From Pseudomonas sp. MPC6 (lineage in GTDB: Bacteria > Pseudomonadota > Gammaproteobacteria > Pseudomonadales > Pseudomonadaceae): 64,000 bases of DNA. The translations under genes were made by a program, and so were the position numbers. The notes beneath the pieces were generated by a model. That model was not told the origin of the DNA. It was given only the letters and a program-made list of their open reading frames with translations, and ran no database searches. This document shows positions 34,490-43,362 of the stretch, in pieces. The stretch covers positions 4,057,001 to 4,121,000 of the forward strand of contig NZ_CP034783.1 of NCBI RefSeq assembly GCF_006094435.1, in the 5' to 3' direction. The number at the start of each line of letters is the position of its first letter. Within the stretch, counting starts at the first letter, position 1.

Positions 34490-35820
34490 ACGTGGCCTCG
34501 GGCATGCTGCCCCCGGCCAGGGTTGGTTGGGGGAGCCACGGTTTGCTGATGCTGCTGGCCATGGTGTTTGCCGACAACTTCGTCGGACGACAGATACTCG
34601 CGGTGATGATCGAACCGATCAAAGCCGAATTCGGGGTCAGCGATACCGCCATCGGGTTGATCTCCGGCCTGGCGTTCGCGGCGGTGTACGCCCTCCTCGG
34701 CCTCCCGGCGGGAAGGCTGGTGGACCGCATGCCGCGCACCCGCCTGCTGGCCATGTCGTGCCTGCTCTGGGCCGTGGCGACAATGGCCTGCGGACTGGCC
34801 GGCAGCTTCCTTGCGCTGGCCGTCGCGCGCATGCTGGTGGCGGTCAGTGAATCGCCGACGACCTCGGCCTCGCTGTCGTTGATCGCGGACCTGTATCCCC
34901 CGCAACGACGCTCGTTCGCAATCAGTTGTTTTACCGCGGCACCGACGTTTTCCTCGATCATCGGCTTGAGTCTCGGGGCCTGGGTGGTGGAACACTATGG
35001 CTGGCGCACCGGGTTTATCGCCATTGGCATGCCGGCCCTGGTATCTTGCGCGGTCCTGACCTTTTTCGTGCGCGAACCGCAGCGTGGCCGTTGGGACCTC
35101 GCGCCCCACGCCCACTCGCCCTCGCCACTGCTCGGCATGGGTGCCGAAGCCCGCAAACTGTGGGCGTTGCCGGCCTACCGGTGCCTGATCCTCGCGGGCG
35201 GCCTGGTCACGCTCAGCTCCTACGCCATCGGCATGTGGAACACCAGTTTCCTGGTGCGCTCCCACGGCCTGTCACTGCAACACGCCGGGCTGCTGGTCGG
35301 GGTGATCTGCGGTATCTCGGCCGGGATCGGTGGCCTCTTCAGTGGCTGGTTGAGTGACCGCCTGTGCCGCCGCCACCCCCACTGGCAGATTTCCATTCCC
35401 GTGTTGGGCCATGTGGCGGCCCTCGCCGCGCTGACCCCTTATCTGCTCTGGTCCGATGCCCTGCTGGTGCGCTTGGGCGATGTACCTGTTCCAACCGCCA
35501 TGCTCTGGGCCGCGCTCTATTCCTTCTTTGCCGTCTGGTGGATCGCCCCGTCCTACAACCTCGTCACCCAACTGGTGCCGGCCAATCGGCGCGGCACCGC
35601 CATGGCCCTGCAGACCATCGTCAGTACCCTGCTCGGGGTCGGCATCGGGCCACTGATCACCGGGTTGTTCAGCGACATGCTGTTGCCGCTGTTTGGCCAG
35701 GAATCGTTGCGTTATGCACTGATGCTGGTGAGCCTGCCGGTGATTGGCGCTGTGCTGTTGCTGGTACGCACCGCGCACCATGCGTCCAGGACGGCCTATC
35801 GTCACGCCGCGACCGCCTAG
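34486..35820 (+). CDS. MFS transporter (second of the island)
   Basis: 444 aa, about 12 hydrophobic segments, coupled to the flavin reductase gene by ATGA. FADNFVGRQILAVMIEPIKAEFGVSDTAIGLISGLAFAAVYALLGLPAGRLVDRMPRTR contains TM1-TM2 and the A-motif, here with DRMPRTR instead of the usual DRxGRK. The second half repeats the architecture of the 6971-8296 transporter (YAIGMWNTSFLVRSHGLSLQHAGLLVGV versus YAIGTWSPSFLIRSHGLNLQEAGFLVGV), so the two are clear paralogues. Likely import or export of the island's substrate or an intermediate. Confidence 0.9.
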   Translation: MNVASGMLPPARVGWGSHGLLMLLAMVFADNFVGRQILAVMIEPIKAEFGVSDTAIGLISGLAFAAVYALLGLPAGRLVDRMPRTRLLAMSCLLWAVATMACGLAGSFLALAVARMLVAVSESPTTSASLSLIADLYPPQRRSFAISCFTAAPTFSSIIGLSLGAWVVEHYGWRTGFIAIGMPALVSCAVLTFFVREPQRGRWDLAPHAHSPSPLLGMGAEARKLWALPAYRCLILAGGLVTLSSYAIGMWNTSFLVRSHGLSLQHAGLLVGVICGISAGIGGLFSGWLSDRLCRRHPHWQISIPVLGHVAALAALTPYLLWSDALLVRLGDVPVPTAMLWAALYSFFAVWWIAPSYNLVTQLVPANRRGTAMALQTIVSTLLGVGIGPLITGLFSDMLLPLFGQESLRYALMLVSLPVIGAVLLLVRTAHHASRTAYRHAATA

Positions 35821-35997
35821 TAGCCCCTGCGAGGACACGAAGTCGACCGTGCAATCGAGACTCCATTAGGCACGAATCATGCGTACCTCAATCGCCATGA
35901 GTCGGTCATGACTACGCGGATGACACTTTTGAAGTGAGCCGTTCCAGTCGATGCCCCGATAATCGAAAGCCTACTAATGGAATGTCGAGGGTTCAGC

Positions 35998-37335
35998 ATG
36001 ACAAGCGCAGCTCAGGTCAGCCCGCAAACGCTGAGAAAAGTCATTGTCGCGGCCGCCATCGGCAATTTCGTCGAGTGGTTCGACTTCGCCGTCTACGGTT
36101 TTCTGGCGACCACCATCGCCCAGCAATTTTTCCCCAGCGGCGATGCCAGCGTCGCCTTGCTGAAAACCTTCGCGGTGTTCGCCGTGGCCTTTGCCTTCCG
36201 GCCCCTGGGCGGGATTTTCTTCGGCATGCTCGGTGACCGGATTGGCCGCAAGCGCACCCTGGCCATGACCATCCTGCTGATGGCGGGTGCGACGACCTTG
36301 ATCGGGTTGTTGCCCGCTTATGCCGCTATCGGGGTCATGGCGCCGATCCTGCTGACCGTCATCCGTTGCGCCCAGGGCTTTTCCGCCGGGGGCGAATACG
36401 CTGGTGCGTGTGCCTACCTGATGGAGCATGCACCCAACGATAAAAGGGCCTGGTATGGCAGCTTCATTCCGGTTTCGACCTTTTCCGCCTTCGCCGCGGC
36501 CGCCGTGGTGGCCTACGCGCTCGAGGCGTCATTATCGGCCGAAGCGATGGGCAGCTGGGGCTGGCGCCTGCCGTTCCTGATTGCCGCGCCGCTGGGGTTG
36601 GTGGGTCTGTACCTGCGCTGGAAGCTGGATGAAACCCCGGCGTTCCAGGCGGTGACCGAGGAGCATGCGGTGGCGCATTCCCCGCTCAAGGAGACCTTGC
36701 GCAACCATGGCGCCGCGATCTGCTGCCTGGGTGCCTTCGTGTCGCTGACGGCACTGTCGTTCTATATGTTCACCACCTACTTTGCGACCTACCTGCAAGT
36801 CGCGGGCGGGCTGAGTCGCGCCACGGCGTTGCTGGTGTCGCTGATCGCCTTGATCTTCGCCGCGGCGATCTGCCCGCTGGCCGGGCTGTATTCGGACCGG
36901 GTCGGGCGGCGGGTCACGGTGATGAGCGCTTGCGCGCTGTTGATCGTGGCGGTGTACCCCTCGTTCCTGATGGCCAGTTCCGGCTCGTTCGCCGCCTCCA
37001 TCGTCGGCGTCATGCTGTTGGCGATCGGCGCGGTGTTGTGTGGCGTGGTCACCGCGGCCCTGCTCTCGGAAACCTTCCCCACCCGTACTCGCTATACCGC
37101 GTCGGCGATCACCTACAACATGGCCTACACCCTGTTCGGCGGCACCGCGCCGCTGGTGGCGACGTGGCTGATCAGCACCACCGGCAGCAACCTGTCGCCG
37201 GCATTTTATCTGATGGCAGTCGCGTTGCTCGCGCTGGCCGGTGGTTTGGCGTTGCCCGAGACTTCACGGATTTCCCTGCATGACGTGCCGCCTGATCGTC
37301 GCGCCTCGAAGTCTCTGGCCGCTGGGCTACGCTGA
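35998..37335 (+). CDS. MHS-family MFS transporter (ProP/KgtP/ShiA-like)
   Basis: 445 aa; start ATG 35998 with GAGGG 6 nt upstream (an ATG at 35977 lacks one). IGNFVEWFDFAVYGFLATTIAQQFFP and FFGMLGDRIGRKRTLAMT are diagnostic of the metabolite:H+ symporter branch; RCAQGFSAGGEYAGACAYLMEHAP is the loop-4 motif. Twelve membrane segments. Family substrates include dicarboxylates, shikimate, betaine and aromatic acids; no finer call is possible. No island-type operator lies in its 177-bp upstream gap, so it probably marks the island's right border. SRAP follows 22 bp downstream. Confidence 0.9.
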   Translation: MTSAAQVSPQTLRKVIVAAAIGNFVEWFDFAVYGFLATTIAQQFFPSGDASVALLKTFAVFAVAFAFRPLGGIFFGMLGDRIGRKRTLAMTILLMAGATTLIGLLPAYAAIGVMAPILLTVIRCAQGFSAGGEYAGACAYLMEHAPNDKRAWYGSFIPVSTFSAFAAAAVVAYALEASLSAEAMGSWGWRLPFLIAAPLGLVGLYLRWKLDETPAFQAVTEEHAVAHSPLKETLRNHGAAICCLGAFVSLTALSFYMFTTYFATYLQVAGGLSRATALLVSLIALIFAAAICPLAGLYSDRVGRRVTVMSACALLIVAVYPSFLMASSGSFAASIVGVMLLAIGAVLCGVVTAALLSETFPTRTRYTASAITYNMAYTLFGGTAPLVATWLISTTGSNLSPAFYLMAVALLALAGGLALPETSRISLHDVPPDRRASKSLAAGLR

Positions 37336-37357
37336 AGACACAGCCGGAGAACCCACC

Positions 37358-38050
37358 ATGTGCGGACGCCTATCCCAGTATCGGGGCATTCACGATTTCG
37401 TCGCGGCGCTCGCCATTCCCAACGCCCTGATCAACTACGCCGGCGACCAGCCGTTGGCGCGCTATAACGCCGCGCCGACCACGCAGCTCGCGCTGTTTCA
37501 TCAGGAAGGCCAGTTTTTACGCGCCGACCTGGTGCGCTGGGGCTGGCGCCCGCACTGGGCCAAGGACCGCGCCGCGCCGATCAACGCCCGGGTCGAGAAA
37601 GTCGCCCATGGTCCGTTCTTCAAAGCGATCTGGCCGCGCCGGGCGATCATCGCCATCGACAACTGGTTTGAATGGGTCGACGAAGGCGGACCGAAGAAGC
37701 AGCCCTACCTGATCCGTCACCGAGACCGAGCGCCGATCCTCTGCGCCGCGATCGGCCAGTACCCCAGCGCCGAGCACGGGCCGGGCGAACACGACGGCTT
37801 CGTCATCATCACCGCCGACAGCGCCGGCGGCATGGTGGACATCCATGACCGGCGGCCAGTGACCTTATCGCCGCAATTGGCCCGGGAATGGCTGGAACCC
37901 GCCACGCCCACGGAACGCGCCGAGCAAATGGCGCTGTTTCAGGGCGAGCCGGCCGCGGCCTTCGAGTGGTTCAAGGTCGACCGCGCGATCGGCAACGTGC
38001 GCAACCAGAGCGCCCAGGTGATCGAACCTGCGGCCGGAATCGAGGGGTGA
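37358..38050 (+). CDS. yedK: SRAP (SOS response-associated peptidase/HMCES) family protein
   Basis: 230 aa; ATG 37358 with GGAGA 7 nt upstream. Cys2 follows the initiator Met (MCGRLSQY) and becomes the N-terminal residue that forms the thiazolidine crosslink with abasic sites in single-stranded DNA. Also present: YNAAPTTQLALF, INARVEKVAHGPFFKAIWPRRAIIAIDNWFEW (conserved Glu) and DIHDRRPVTL (conserved His; usual form HDRMP). It shields abasic DNA during replication. Neighbouring transporters and the converging solute-binding gene are unrelated. Confidence 0.9.
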   Translation: MCGRLSQYRGIHDFVAALAIPNALINYAGDQPLARYNAAPTTQLALFHQEGQFLRADLVRWGWRPHWAKDRAAPINARVEKVAHGPFFKAIWPRRAIIAIDNWFEWVDEGGPKKQPYLIRHRDRAPILCAAIGQYPSAEHGPGEHDGFVIITADSAGGMVDIHDRRPVTLSPQLAREWLEPATPTERAEQMALFQGEPAAAFEWFKVDRAIGNVRNQSAQVIEPAAGIEG

Positions 38051-38117
38051 GGCCTGCACGCAAGCCACCCCTCAAAAGCACCTGCTCAAGCCTGCTTACC
38101 GGAAGAATCCCCGCTGC

Positions 38118-38900
38118 TTACTCGCCGTAGATATCGAAGTCGAAATACTTCTGGCGAATGGTGTCGTAGGTGCCATTGGCCCGAATGGTCGCCAGCGCCT
38201 GGTTGAACCGCCCTGCCAGCGGATCGTTCTTGCGCACGGCAATGCCGATGCCGGTACCGAAGAACTGCTCTTCGGTGAAATTCGGGCCGACGAATTCGAA
38301 GTCTTGCCCTTCCGGCCGCTTCAACAGGCTTTCATCGATCACCACCGAACTGGCCATGGTCGCATCGAGTCGTCCGCCGAGCAGGTCGAGGAAGATTTCA
38401 TTCTGCGAGCCGTAGCGCACCACTTCGGCACCGGCCGGGGCAAATTTTTCGGTGACGTAGCGATCGAAGTTGGTCGCGCGCTGCACCCCGATCCGCTTGC
38501 CTTTGAGCTGGGCCGGAATCTCGCTGATGCCGCTGCCCTTCTTGAACACCAGGCGCGCCGGGATGCGGTAATAGCGATTGCTGAAGTCGACCGATTTCAG
38601 CCGTTCAGGGGTCATGGACATCGACGAAATCACCGCATCGACTTTCTTCACCTTGAGCGCGGGAATCAGCCCGTCGAACTCCTGTTCCTGCCACACGCAC
38701 TGGACTTTCATCTCGGCGCACAGTGCCTGGCCGATGTCGTAGTCGAAGCCGACGATGGTGTTATCCGGGGTTTTCGAAGCGAACGGCGGGTAAGCCGCTT
38801 CGATGCCCAGGCGCAGCGGTTGCTCCGCCGCGTGCAGGTGGGCGCCGAACGCCAGCAGCGAGATCAGGCCAACCTTCAATAGCGTGTTTTTTACGTTCAT
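38118..38900 (-). CDS. periplasmic amino-acid/opine-binding protein (ABC SBP family 3)
   Basis: 260 aa. Signal peptide MNVKNTLLKVGLISLLAFGAHLHA, then LRLGIEAAYPPFASKTPDNTIVGFDYDIGQALCAEM, the canonical opening of HisJ/ArgT/LAO/OccT-type binding proteins, followed by FDGLIPALKVKKVDAVISSMSMTPERLKSVDFSNRYY and a C-terminal GTYDTIRQKYFDFDIYG. It binds basic amino acids or derivatives. No permease or ATPase genes adjoin it; it is the last gene of the oxidase-type operon (42246 to 38118), which suggests the bound ligand is the oxidase substrate and that the transporter core is elsewhere. Confidence 0.9.
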   Translation of the reverse strand: MNVKNTLLKVGLISLLAFGAHLHAAEQPLRLGIEAAYPPFASKTPDNTIVGFDYDIGQALCAEMKVQCVWQEQEFDGLIPALKVKKVDAVISSMSMTPERLKSVDFSNRYYRIPARLVFKKGSGISEIPAQLKGKRIGVQRATNFDRYVTEKFAPAGAEVVRYGSQNEIFLDLLGGRLDATMASSVVIDESLLKRPEGQDFEFVGPNFTEEQFFGTGIGIAVRKNDPLAGRFNQALATIRANGTYDTIRQKYFDFDIYGE

Positions 38901-39050
38901 TCATGGCTCCAGGTGCGATGTTGTTTATGTCGGGCGCTCCGCAAAGGAAGGCGACCGTTATGGCAGCGGCAATGTGAACAGGGAGATGACGGCTCTGTCG
39001 GCGGTCTGCTCCGTCGTAGCGCCAGGCATCCACCCGGCGCTACGGGGACC

Positions 39051-39404
39051 TCAGGCGGCAGCGGTGACGATCAACTCCAACAGGATCTGCGGATCATCGA
39101 ACATCACTTGCGCGGTGGCCCGTGCCGGCGTCTGCCCGGCATCGACCCAGGCGCTCCAGGTTTCATTCATGCCGGCGAAATCGGCCGCCATGTCTTTCAT
39201 CCAGATCTGCACGCTGAGCAGTCGGCTTTTGTCGCTGCCGGAGATTTCCAGCAGTTCGTCGAGCCGTTGCAGCACTTGGCGCGTCTGGCCACGGATGTCC
39301 TGGCTGCAGTCGGCGGCGACGATGCCGCTGAGCCAGGCCACGCCGTTATGCACGACGCTGCGGCTCAGGCGTGGATTGCTTTCGATACGTTGAATAAGGC
39401 TCAT
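39051..39404 (-). CDS. RidA/YjgF family protein
   Basis: 117 aa; usual RidA length. SRSVVHNGVAWLSGIVAAD, DIRGQTRQVLQRLDELLEISGSDKSRLLSVQIWMKDMAADF and the ending TPARATAQVMFDDPQILLELIVTA are typical; the substrate-holding Arg lies in PARA. RidA hydrolyses reactive imines and enamines made by amino-acid-oxidising enzymes. Its ATG overlaps the flavoprotein gene (39401-39404), matching a role in hydrolysing the imine formed by the adjacent dehydrogenase. Confidence 0.9.
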   Translation of the reverse strand: MSLIQRIESNPRLSRSVVHNGVAWLSGIVAADCSQDIRGQTRQVLQRLDELLEISGSDKSRLLSVQIWMKDMAADFAGMNETWSAWVDAGQTPARATAQVMFDDPQILLELIVTAAA

Positions 39405-40801
39405 ACAGGCTCCTGGGTGAGAGGTGTCTCAGTGGATAATTGGGCAAGGGTGATGGGTTTGAGTGGCGATCGAATGCGGTAATACCCGACCTCGGCGGCC
39501 GGGACGTTGCGCTGTTCGGCAATGATTTCGGTGACGCTCAAGCCACACAGGCGCCCCTGGCAGGGCCCCATGCCGCAGCGGCCGAACGCCTTGGCCTGAT
39601 TGGGCCCCAGGCAACCGAGGGCGACGTGTTGGCGGATCGCGCCGGCGCTGACTTCTTCGCAGCGACAGACGATTACCTCGTCGGCGGGAATGCGGTTTTG
39701 CTGTTGCGGGCGGTATAACGCATCGATCAGTGGCCGCGCGGCACGCTGGCGAACCAAGGCCTTTCGGTAAGGCGCGGCGAGTCGCTGCAGCTGTAGCGCG
39801 TCAATCTTGCCCGCGCTGGCAGCAATCGCCAGCCCGGCCAGGCGGCCTTCGAGCAGCGCCACCTGCGCGCCGCCGATGGCGCCACCGTCACCGGCGATGA
39901 AAATGCCCGGCAGACTGGTTTCACCCTGGCTGTCGCGACGCGCGATCCAGCACAGTTGCTGTTCGCTCCAGTCATGTTCGAGGCGCAGCGACCAGCTGAT
40001 CTGGGTGTTGGGTACCACGCCTTGGTGCAGCAGAATCAGCGAGGCCGGCAGGGTCCGGCGCCGACCGCCACTGGCGAAACTCAGGGCGCTGGCCTGCGCC
40101 GTGCCTTCGATCTGCAGATCCCGGGCCTCGCGGAAATGCCTGACCCCGGCGCGTTTCAATTCGACCAGCAATTGCCCGCCCTTGAGCAGGTCACGCCAGC
40201 CGCGCAAGGCGCCCGGGACGTTGCGCCAGGCACGCCGCAGATCGCCCCGGCCACTGGTGTCCACCAGCGCTTCGATGGCGATGCCGGCGCGCAAGTATTG
40301 CACCGCCAGCAGGTACAACAAGGGTCCGCAGCCGGCCAGCACCAGCGGCCCTTGCGGCACCAGCGCGGCGCTTTTGAGCAGGATCTGCCCGGCGCCGGCC
40401 GTCATCACGCCCGGCAAGGTCCAGCCCGGAATGGGCATGGGCCGTTCGAACGCACCGGTGGCGATCAATACATGACGCCCGTGCAGGATCTCGGCGCGGC
40501 CATCGATCAGGTAATGCACCTGCCGCTGTGGCGTCACTTGCCAGATGGCCGCGTTGGCCAGGTAGCGGGCCCCGCACTGGAGGAATTTCGCGACCAGCGC
40601 CGCACCCGCCCCATAGTCATCGCCCAATACACGGCGGCTGCGCGCATCGGCCTGCCGGATATTGCGATAGATCTGCCCACCGGGGCTGCCCTGTTCATCC
40701 AGCACCACCACCGACAGGCCGTGGCGCGTGGCCTCAAGCGCCGCGCTCAGGCCGGCGGGGCCGGCGCCGATCACGATCAGGTCGACTGTTGGCTTATTCA
40801 T
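39401..40801 (-). CDS. oxidase alpha subunit, NAD(P)/FAD + BFD-like [2Fe-2S] (OoxA/HcnB-type)
   Basis: 466 aa; start ATG 40801 inside the end of the ferredoxin-like gene. FAD motif DLIVIGAGPAGLSAALEA at residue 6, LDEQGSPGGQIYR, a second nucleotide motif with LVLAGCGPLLYLLAVQYL near 165 and GIFIAGDGGAIGGAQVALLEGRLAG near 315. The C-terminal quarter has a BFD-like cysteine cluster (VCRCEEVS, ALGCLGPNQAKAFGRCGMGPCQGRLCG). This is the alpha subunit of heterotrimeric octopine/nopaline oxidases, D-hydroxyproline dehydrogenases and HcnABC. The other two subunits are encoded directly upstream. Confidence 0.88.
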   Translation of the reverse strand: MNKPTVDLIVIGAGPAGLSAALEATRHGLSVVVLDEQGSPGGQIYRNIRQADARSRRVLGDDYGAGAALVAKFLQCGARYLANAAIWQVTPQRQVHYLIDGRAEILHGRHVLIATGAFERPMPIPGWTLPGVMTAGAGQILLKSAALVPQGPLVLAGCGPLLYLLAVQYLRAGIAIEALVDTSGRGDLRRAWRNVPGALRGWRDLLKGGQLLVELKRAGVRHFREARDLQIEGTAQASALSFASGGRRRTLPASLILLHQGVVPNTQISWSLRLEHDWSEQQLCWIARRDSQGETSLPGIFIAGDGGAIGGAQVALLEGRLAGLAIAASAGKIDALQLQRLAAPYRKALVRQRAARPLIDALYRPQQQNRIPADEVIVCRCEEVSAGAIRQHVALGCLGPNQAKAFGRCGMGPCQGRLCGLSVTEIIAEQRNVPAAEVGYYRIRSPLKPITLAQLSTETPLTQEPV

Positions 40802-41132
40802 CGGCGCCCTCCTCGTCGTGGCCACTCTCCAGAAAATCCCGAGCCCCGCGCTGGCGCAGCACACGCATACCCGCACGAACCGGCAGCAGGCACGCCTGAC
40901 AATTGGCCTGCCCGTCCACCTCGACCAGACACTCGAAGCACACGCCCATCATGCAAAAGGGTGCGCCGGGCCTGCCGCTGACTGCACTGTCGCGGGTATG
41001 AGTGACGCCGCTGAGCAGCAAGGCGGCGGCCAGGGAAATGCCTGCGGGCACCGCTAACGACGCGCCTTCGAATTCGATCTGCACGGTGTTTTCCGCCGGG
41101 CCCAACGCCCGGAACAAACTGTCAGCCGGCAT
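40794..41132 (-). CDS. small [2Fe-2S] ferredoxin-like subunit (HcnA/OoxX-type)
   Basis: 112 aa; start ATG 41132, overlapping the beta-subunit gene's 3' end by 11 bp. The cluster ligands are arranged C-M-M-G-V-C-F-E-C followed after 11 residues by C-Q-A-C, as in HcnA-like and hydroxyproline-dehydrogenase gamma subunits. The N-terminal part VQIEFEGASLAVPAGISLAAALLLSGV is the beta-grasp strand pair. It passes electrons between the two flavoprotein subunits encoded on either side. Confidence 0.88.
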   Translation of the reverse strand: MPADSLFRALGPAENTVQIEFEGASLAVPAGISLAAALLLSGVTHTRDSAVSGRPGAPFCMMGVCFECLVEVDGQANCQACLLPVRAGMRVLRQRGARDFLESGHDEEGADE

Positions 41133-42246
41133 GGCGCACCTCGGGTTTGCGCCTGAAGCGCTGCAGACTGAAAGGCGCCACGGCCGGCTCGTCATAGTCA
41201 CCGGCAATCCACGGCGCCAGGCGCAAGGCATGGATCGCCGCCAGGGTCACGCCACTGTGGCAACTGACCACCACTGCCCCCGGGCAGGCCTGCGCAGCTT
41301 CGTAGATGGGCAAGCCGTCGGCGCTCAGCACCCGCAGCGCACCCCAGGCCCGAACCAGACGGACCTGGCCCAATCGGGGAAAGCACTGCACCGCGCGCCG
41401 GGCGATGTCGGCCATCACGTCGCTGCTGGTACCGTCGTCGAAACCCGCCGACTCATGGGAATCGCCCAGTTGCACCGTGCCTTCGTCGGTCTGGCGCACG
41501 TAGGTGGTGGGGTAATGCAGAAAGGGTTTGAGACGCTCGGTCACCAGAATCTGCCCCCGATTGGGGCGCACCGGCACGTCCATGCCCAACTGCGCGCCCA
41601 GTTCGCGATTGCCGAGCCCGGCGGCCAGCACCAACTGCCCGGCGTACCAGCGCTGTTCACCGGTATCCAGTTCGAAGCCCGAGCCGTGCTGGCCAATGGC
41701 GCGGACCCGCTGGCCATTGAGGATCCTGACCCCGCGCACCTGGCAGGCGGCGTACAGCGCACGCAGCAATTTCAACGGATTGACCTGACCGTCCATGGGC
41801 GAGTAACAGCCGCCCACCACCGACGGTCCCACGCCCGGCAAACGAGCGCGCAGTTGCGCCGGATCCAGCAGTTCGAACGGATAATCACCGTGCATGGCGT
41901 CGCGCAACCAGCGCAGTCGACGGCTTTCCTCGGCCATCTCCTGCTCACTCAAACACAGCTGGAATCCGCCGGGCTGACGCAGATGGAGGTCAATGCCGCT
42001 GTCGGCCTGCAACGCGGCGGCGAACCGAGGCCACAGCGCCACCGAATCCCGAGTCCATTGCGCATAGGGACTCATCCCGTAGCCCTTGCCCTGGACCCAC
42101 AGCAAGCCAAAGTTGCCCCGCGCCGCCCGATAGGCGTCATCGCCCTCGTCGAAGACGCTGACCTGGCGACCGAGCAGGGCCAGGCCATAGGCAATGGACA
42201 GCCCGACCAAACCACCCCCTACGATCATCACATCAGTTTTTTGCAT
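41122..42246 (-). CDS. oxidase beta subunit, DAO family (OoxB/HcnC-type)
   Basis: 374 aa. N-terminal DVMIVGGGLVGLSIAYGLALLGRQVSVFDEGD (FAD), RGNFGLLWVQGKG near 43, VPVRPNRGQILVTERLKPFL, and the C-terminal SADGLPIYEAAQACPGAVVVSCHSGVTLAAIHALRLAPWIAG. It is the substrate-dehydrogenating subunit, taking electrons from a C-N bond in amino acids, opines or glycine. First gene of the operon, divergent from the LysR regulator with a 167-bp shared intergenic region. Specific substrate not readable; the LysR relative and binding protein favour an opine or D-amino acid. Confidence 0.88.
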   Translation of the reverse strand: MQKTDVMIVGGGLVGLSIAYGLALLGRQVSVFDEGDDAYRAARGNFGLLWVQGKGYGMSPYAQWTRDSVALWPRFAAALQADSGIDLHLRQPGGFQLCLSEQEMAEESRRLRWLRDAMHGDYPFELLDPAQLRARLPGVGPSVVGGCYSPMDGQVNPLKLLRALYAACQVRGVRILNGQRVRAIGQHGSGFELDTGEQRWYAGQLVLAAGLGNRELGAQLGMDVPVRPNRGQILVTERLKPFLHYPTTYVRQTDEGTVQLGDSHESAGFDDGTSSDVMADIARRAVQCFPRLGQVRLVRAWGALRVLSADGLPIYEAAQACPGAVVVSCHSGVTLAAIHALRLAPWIAGDYDEPAVAPFSLQRFRRKPEVRHAG

Positions 42247-42413
42247 GATTGCACTGCCGCTCTTTCAACGCCGCGAAATCACCTGCAGCGCAGGCATTAC
42301 GCCTGAATGATCTTGATGCAGAAGATCCTAGAGCGCTGTCAGCGACTTGAAAAATGCTTTATTTTGCCAAGGTCATGTCTTTTTGTTATGGATATTAGCC
42401 AAGGATACCCGCC

Positions 42414-43319
42414 ATGAATCTTCGTCAGCTGGAGGCCTTTCGCGCGGTCATCCTCGGCCAGACCGTCACCCGTGCCGCCGAGATGCTGCACATCTCGCAG
42501 CCGGCCGCGACGCGACTGATTGCCAGCCTCGAGGAGGACATCGGTTTCAGTTTGTTCGACCGGATCAAGGGGCGGCTGCAACCGACCGCCGAAGCCATGA
42601 CGCTGTACCAGGAAGTCCAACGCTCGTTGCTCGGGGTCGAACGCATTGCCCGCACGGCGCAGGACATCCGCAGCCTTAAACGCGGTTCACTGCACATCGC
42701 CAGCGCCCCGGCCATGGGGCTTTCATTCCTGCCGCGCGCCATCGCCGCGTTCATGGCCGAGCATGAGCACGTGCAGATTTCGCTGGTGGTGCATTCCTCG
42801 CGCGAGGTCGTGGACCTGGTGGTCGGCCAGCGCTGCGACCTGGGCATCATCGTCCTGCCCAATACCTACCCCAGCCCGCGCGCCGAAAAACTCCTGGCCA
42901 CCCGCATGCTCTGCGCCCTGCCGGCCAACCATCGCTTGCAGGGCAAGGCCACGATCCATCCCGAGGACCTGCAAGGCGAGGCGTTCATTTCCTACCCGCA
43001 ATCCATCGGCTCGCGCCAACACATTGACTCGATATTTGCCGCGTATGGGGTCGAGCGCGAACTGCGCCTGGAAACCCAACTGTCGCTGCCCATGTGCACC
43101 TTTGTCGAACAAGGGCTGGGGGTCGCGCTGGTCGACGCCATCAGCGCGGTCGAATACCGCGGCAATGGCGTGGTGTTCAGGGCGTTCGAGCCGGCGATCG
43201 AAATGGATTTCAGCCTGCTGCTGCCGGTGCAGGGGCCGACGTCGAAACTGCAGACGCGCTTTTTCGAACACATGCAGCACTTCATCGCCCATCAGGTCCC
43301 AGCCGAGTATCGGTTCTGA
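42414..43319 (+). CDS. LysR-family regulator (OccR/NocR-like)
   Basis: 301 aa. N-terminal winged helix MNLRQLEAFRAVILGQTVTRAAEMLHISQPAATRLIASLE, then the usual linker and a two-lobed effector domain (GSLHIASAPAMGLSFLPRAIAAFM, DLGIIVLPN, EQGLGVALVDAISAVEY). The opening is strikingly like OccR/NocR, the opine-responsive activators. Divergent from the oxidase operon, so it most likely activates it with the substrate as effector. A purine-rich site precedes the ATG. The gene is followed by the REPIN array. Confidence 0.9.
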   Translation: MNLRQLEAFRAVILGQTVTRAAEMLHISQPAATRLIASLEEDIGFSLFDRIKGRLQPTAEAMTLYQEVQRSLLGVERIARTAQDIRSLKRGSLHIASAPAMGLSFLPRAIAAFMAEHEHVQISLVVHSSREVVDLVVGQRCDLGIIVLPNTYPSPRAEKLLATRMLCALPANHRLQGKATIHPEDLQGEAFISYPQSIGSRQHIDSIFAAYGVERELRLETQLSLPMCTFVEQGLGVALVDAISAVEYRGNGVVFRAFEPAIEMDFSLLLPVQGPTSKLQTRFFEHMQHFIAHQVPAEYRF

Positions 43320-43362
43320 AAAGCACCGGCCAAACACAAAATCCGTGCCCAGCGTACACCCC

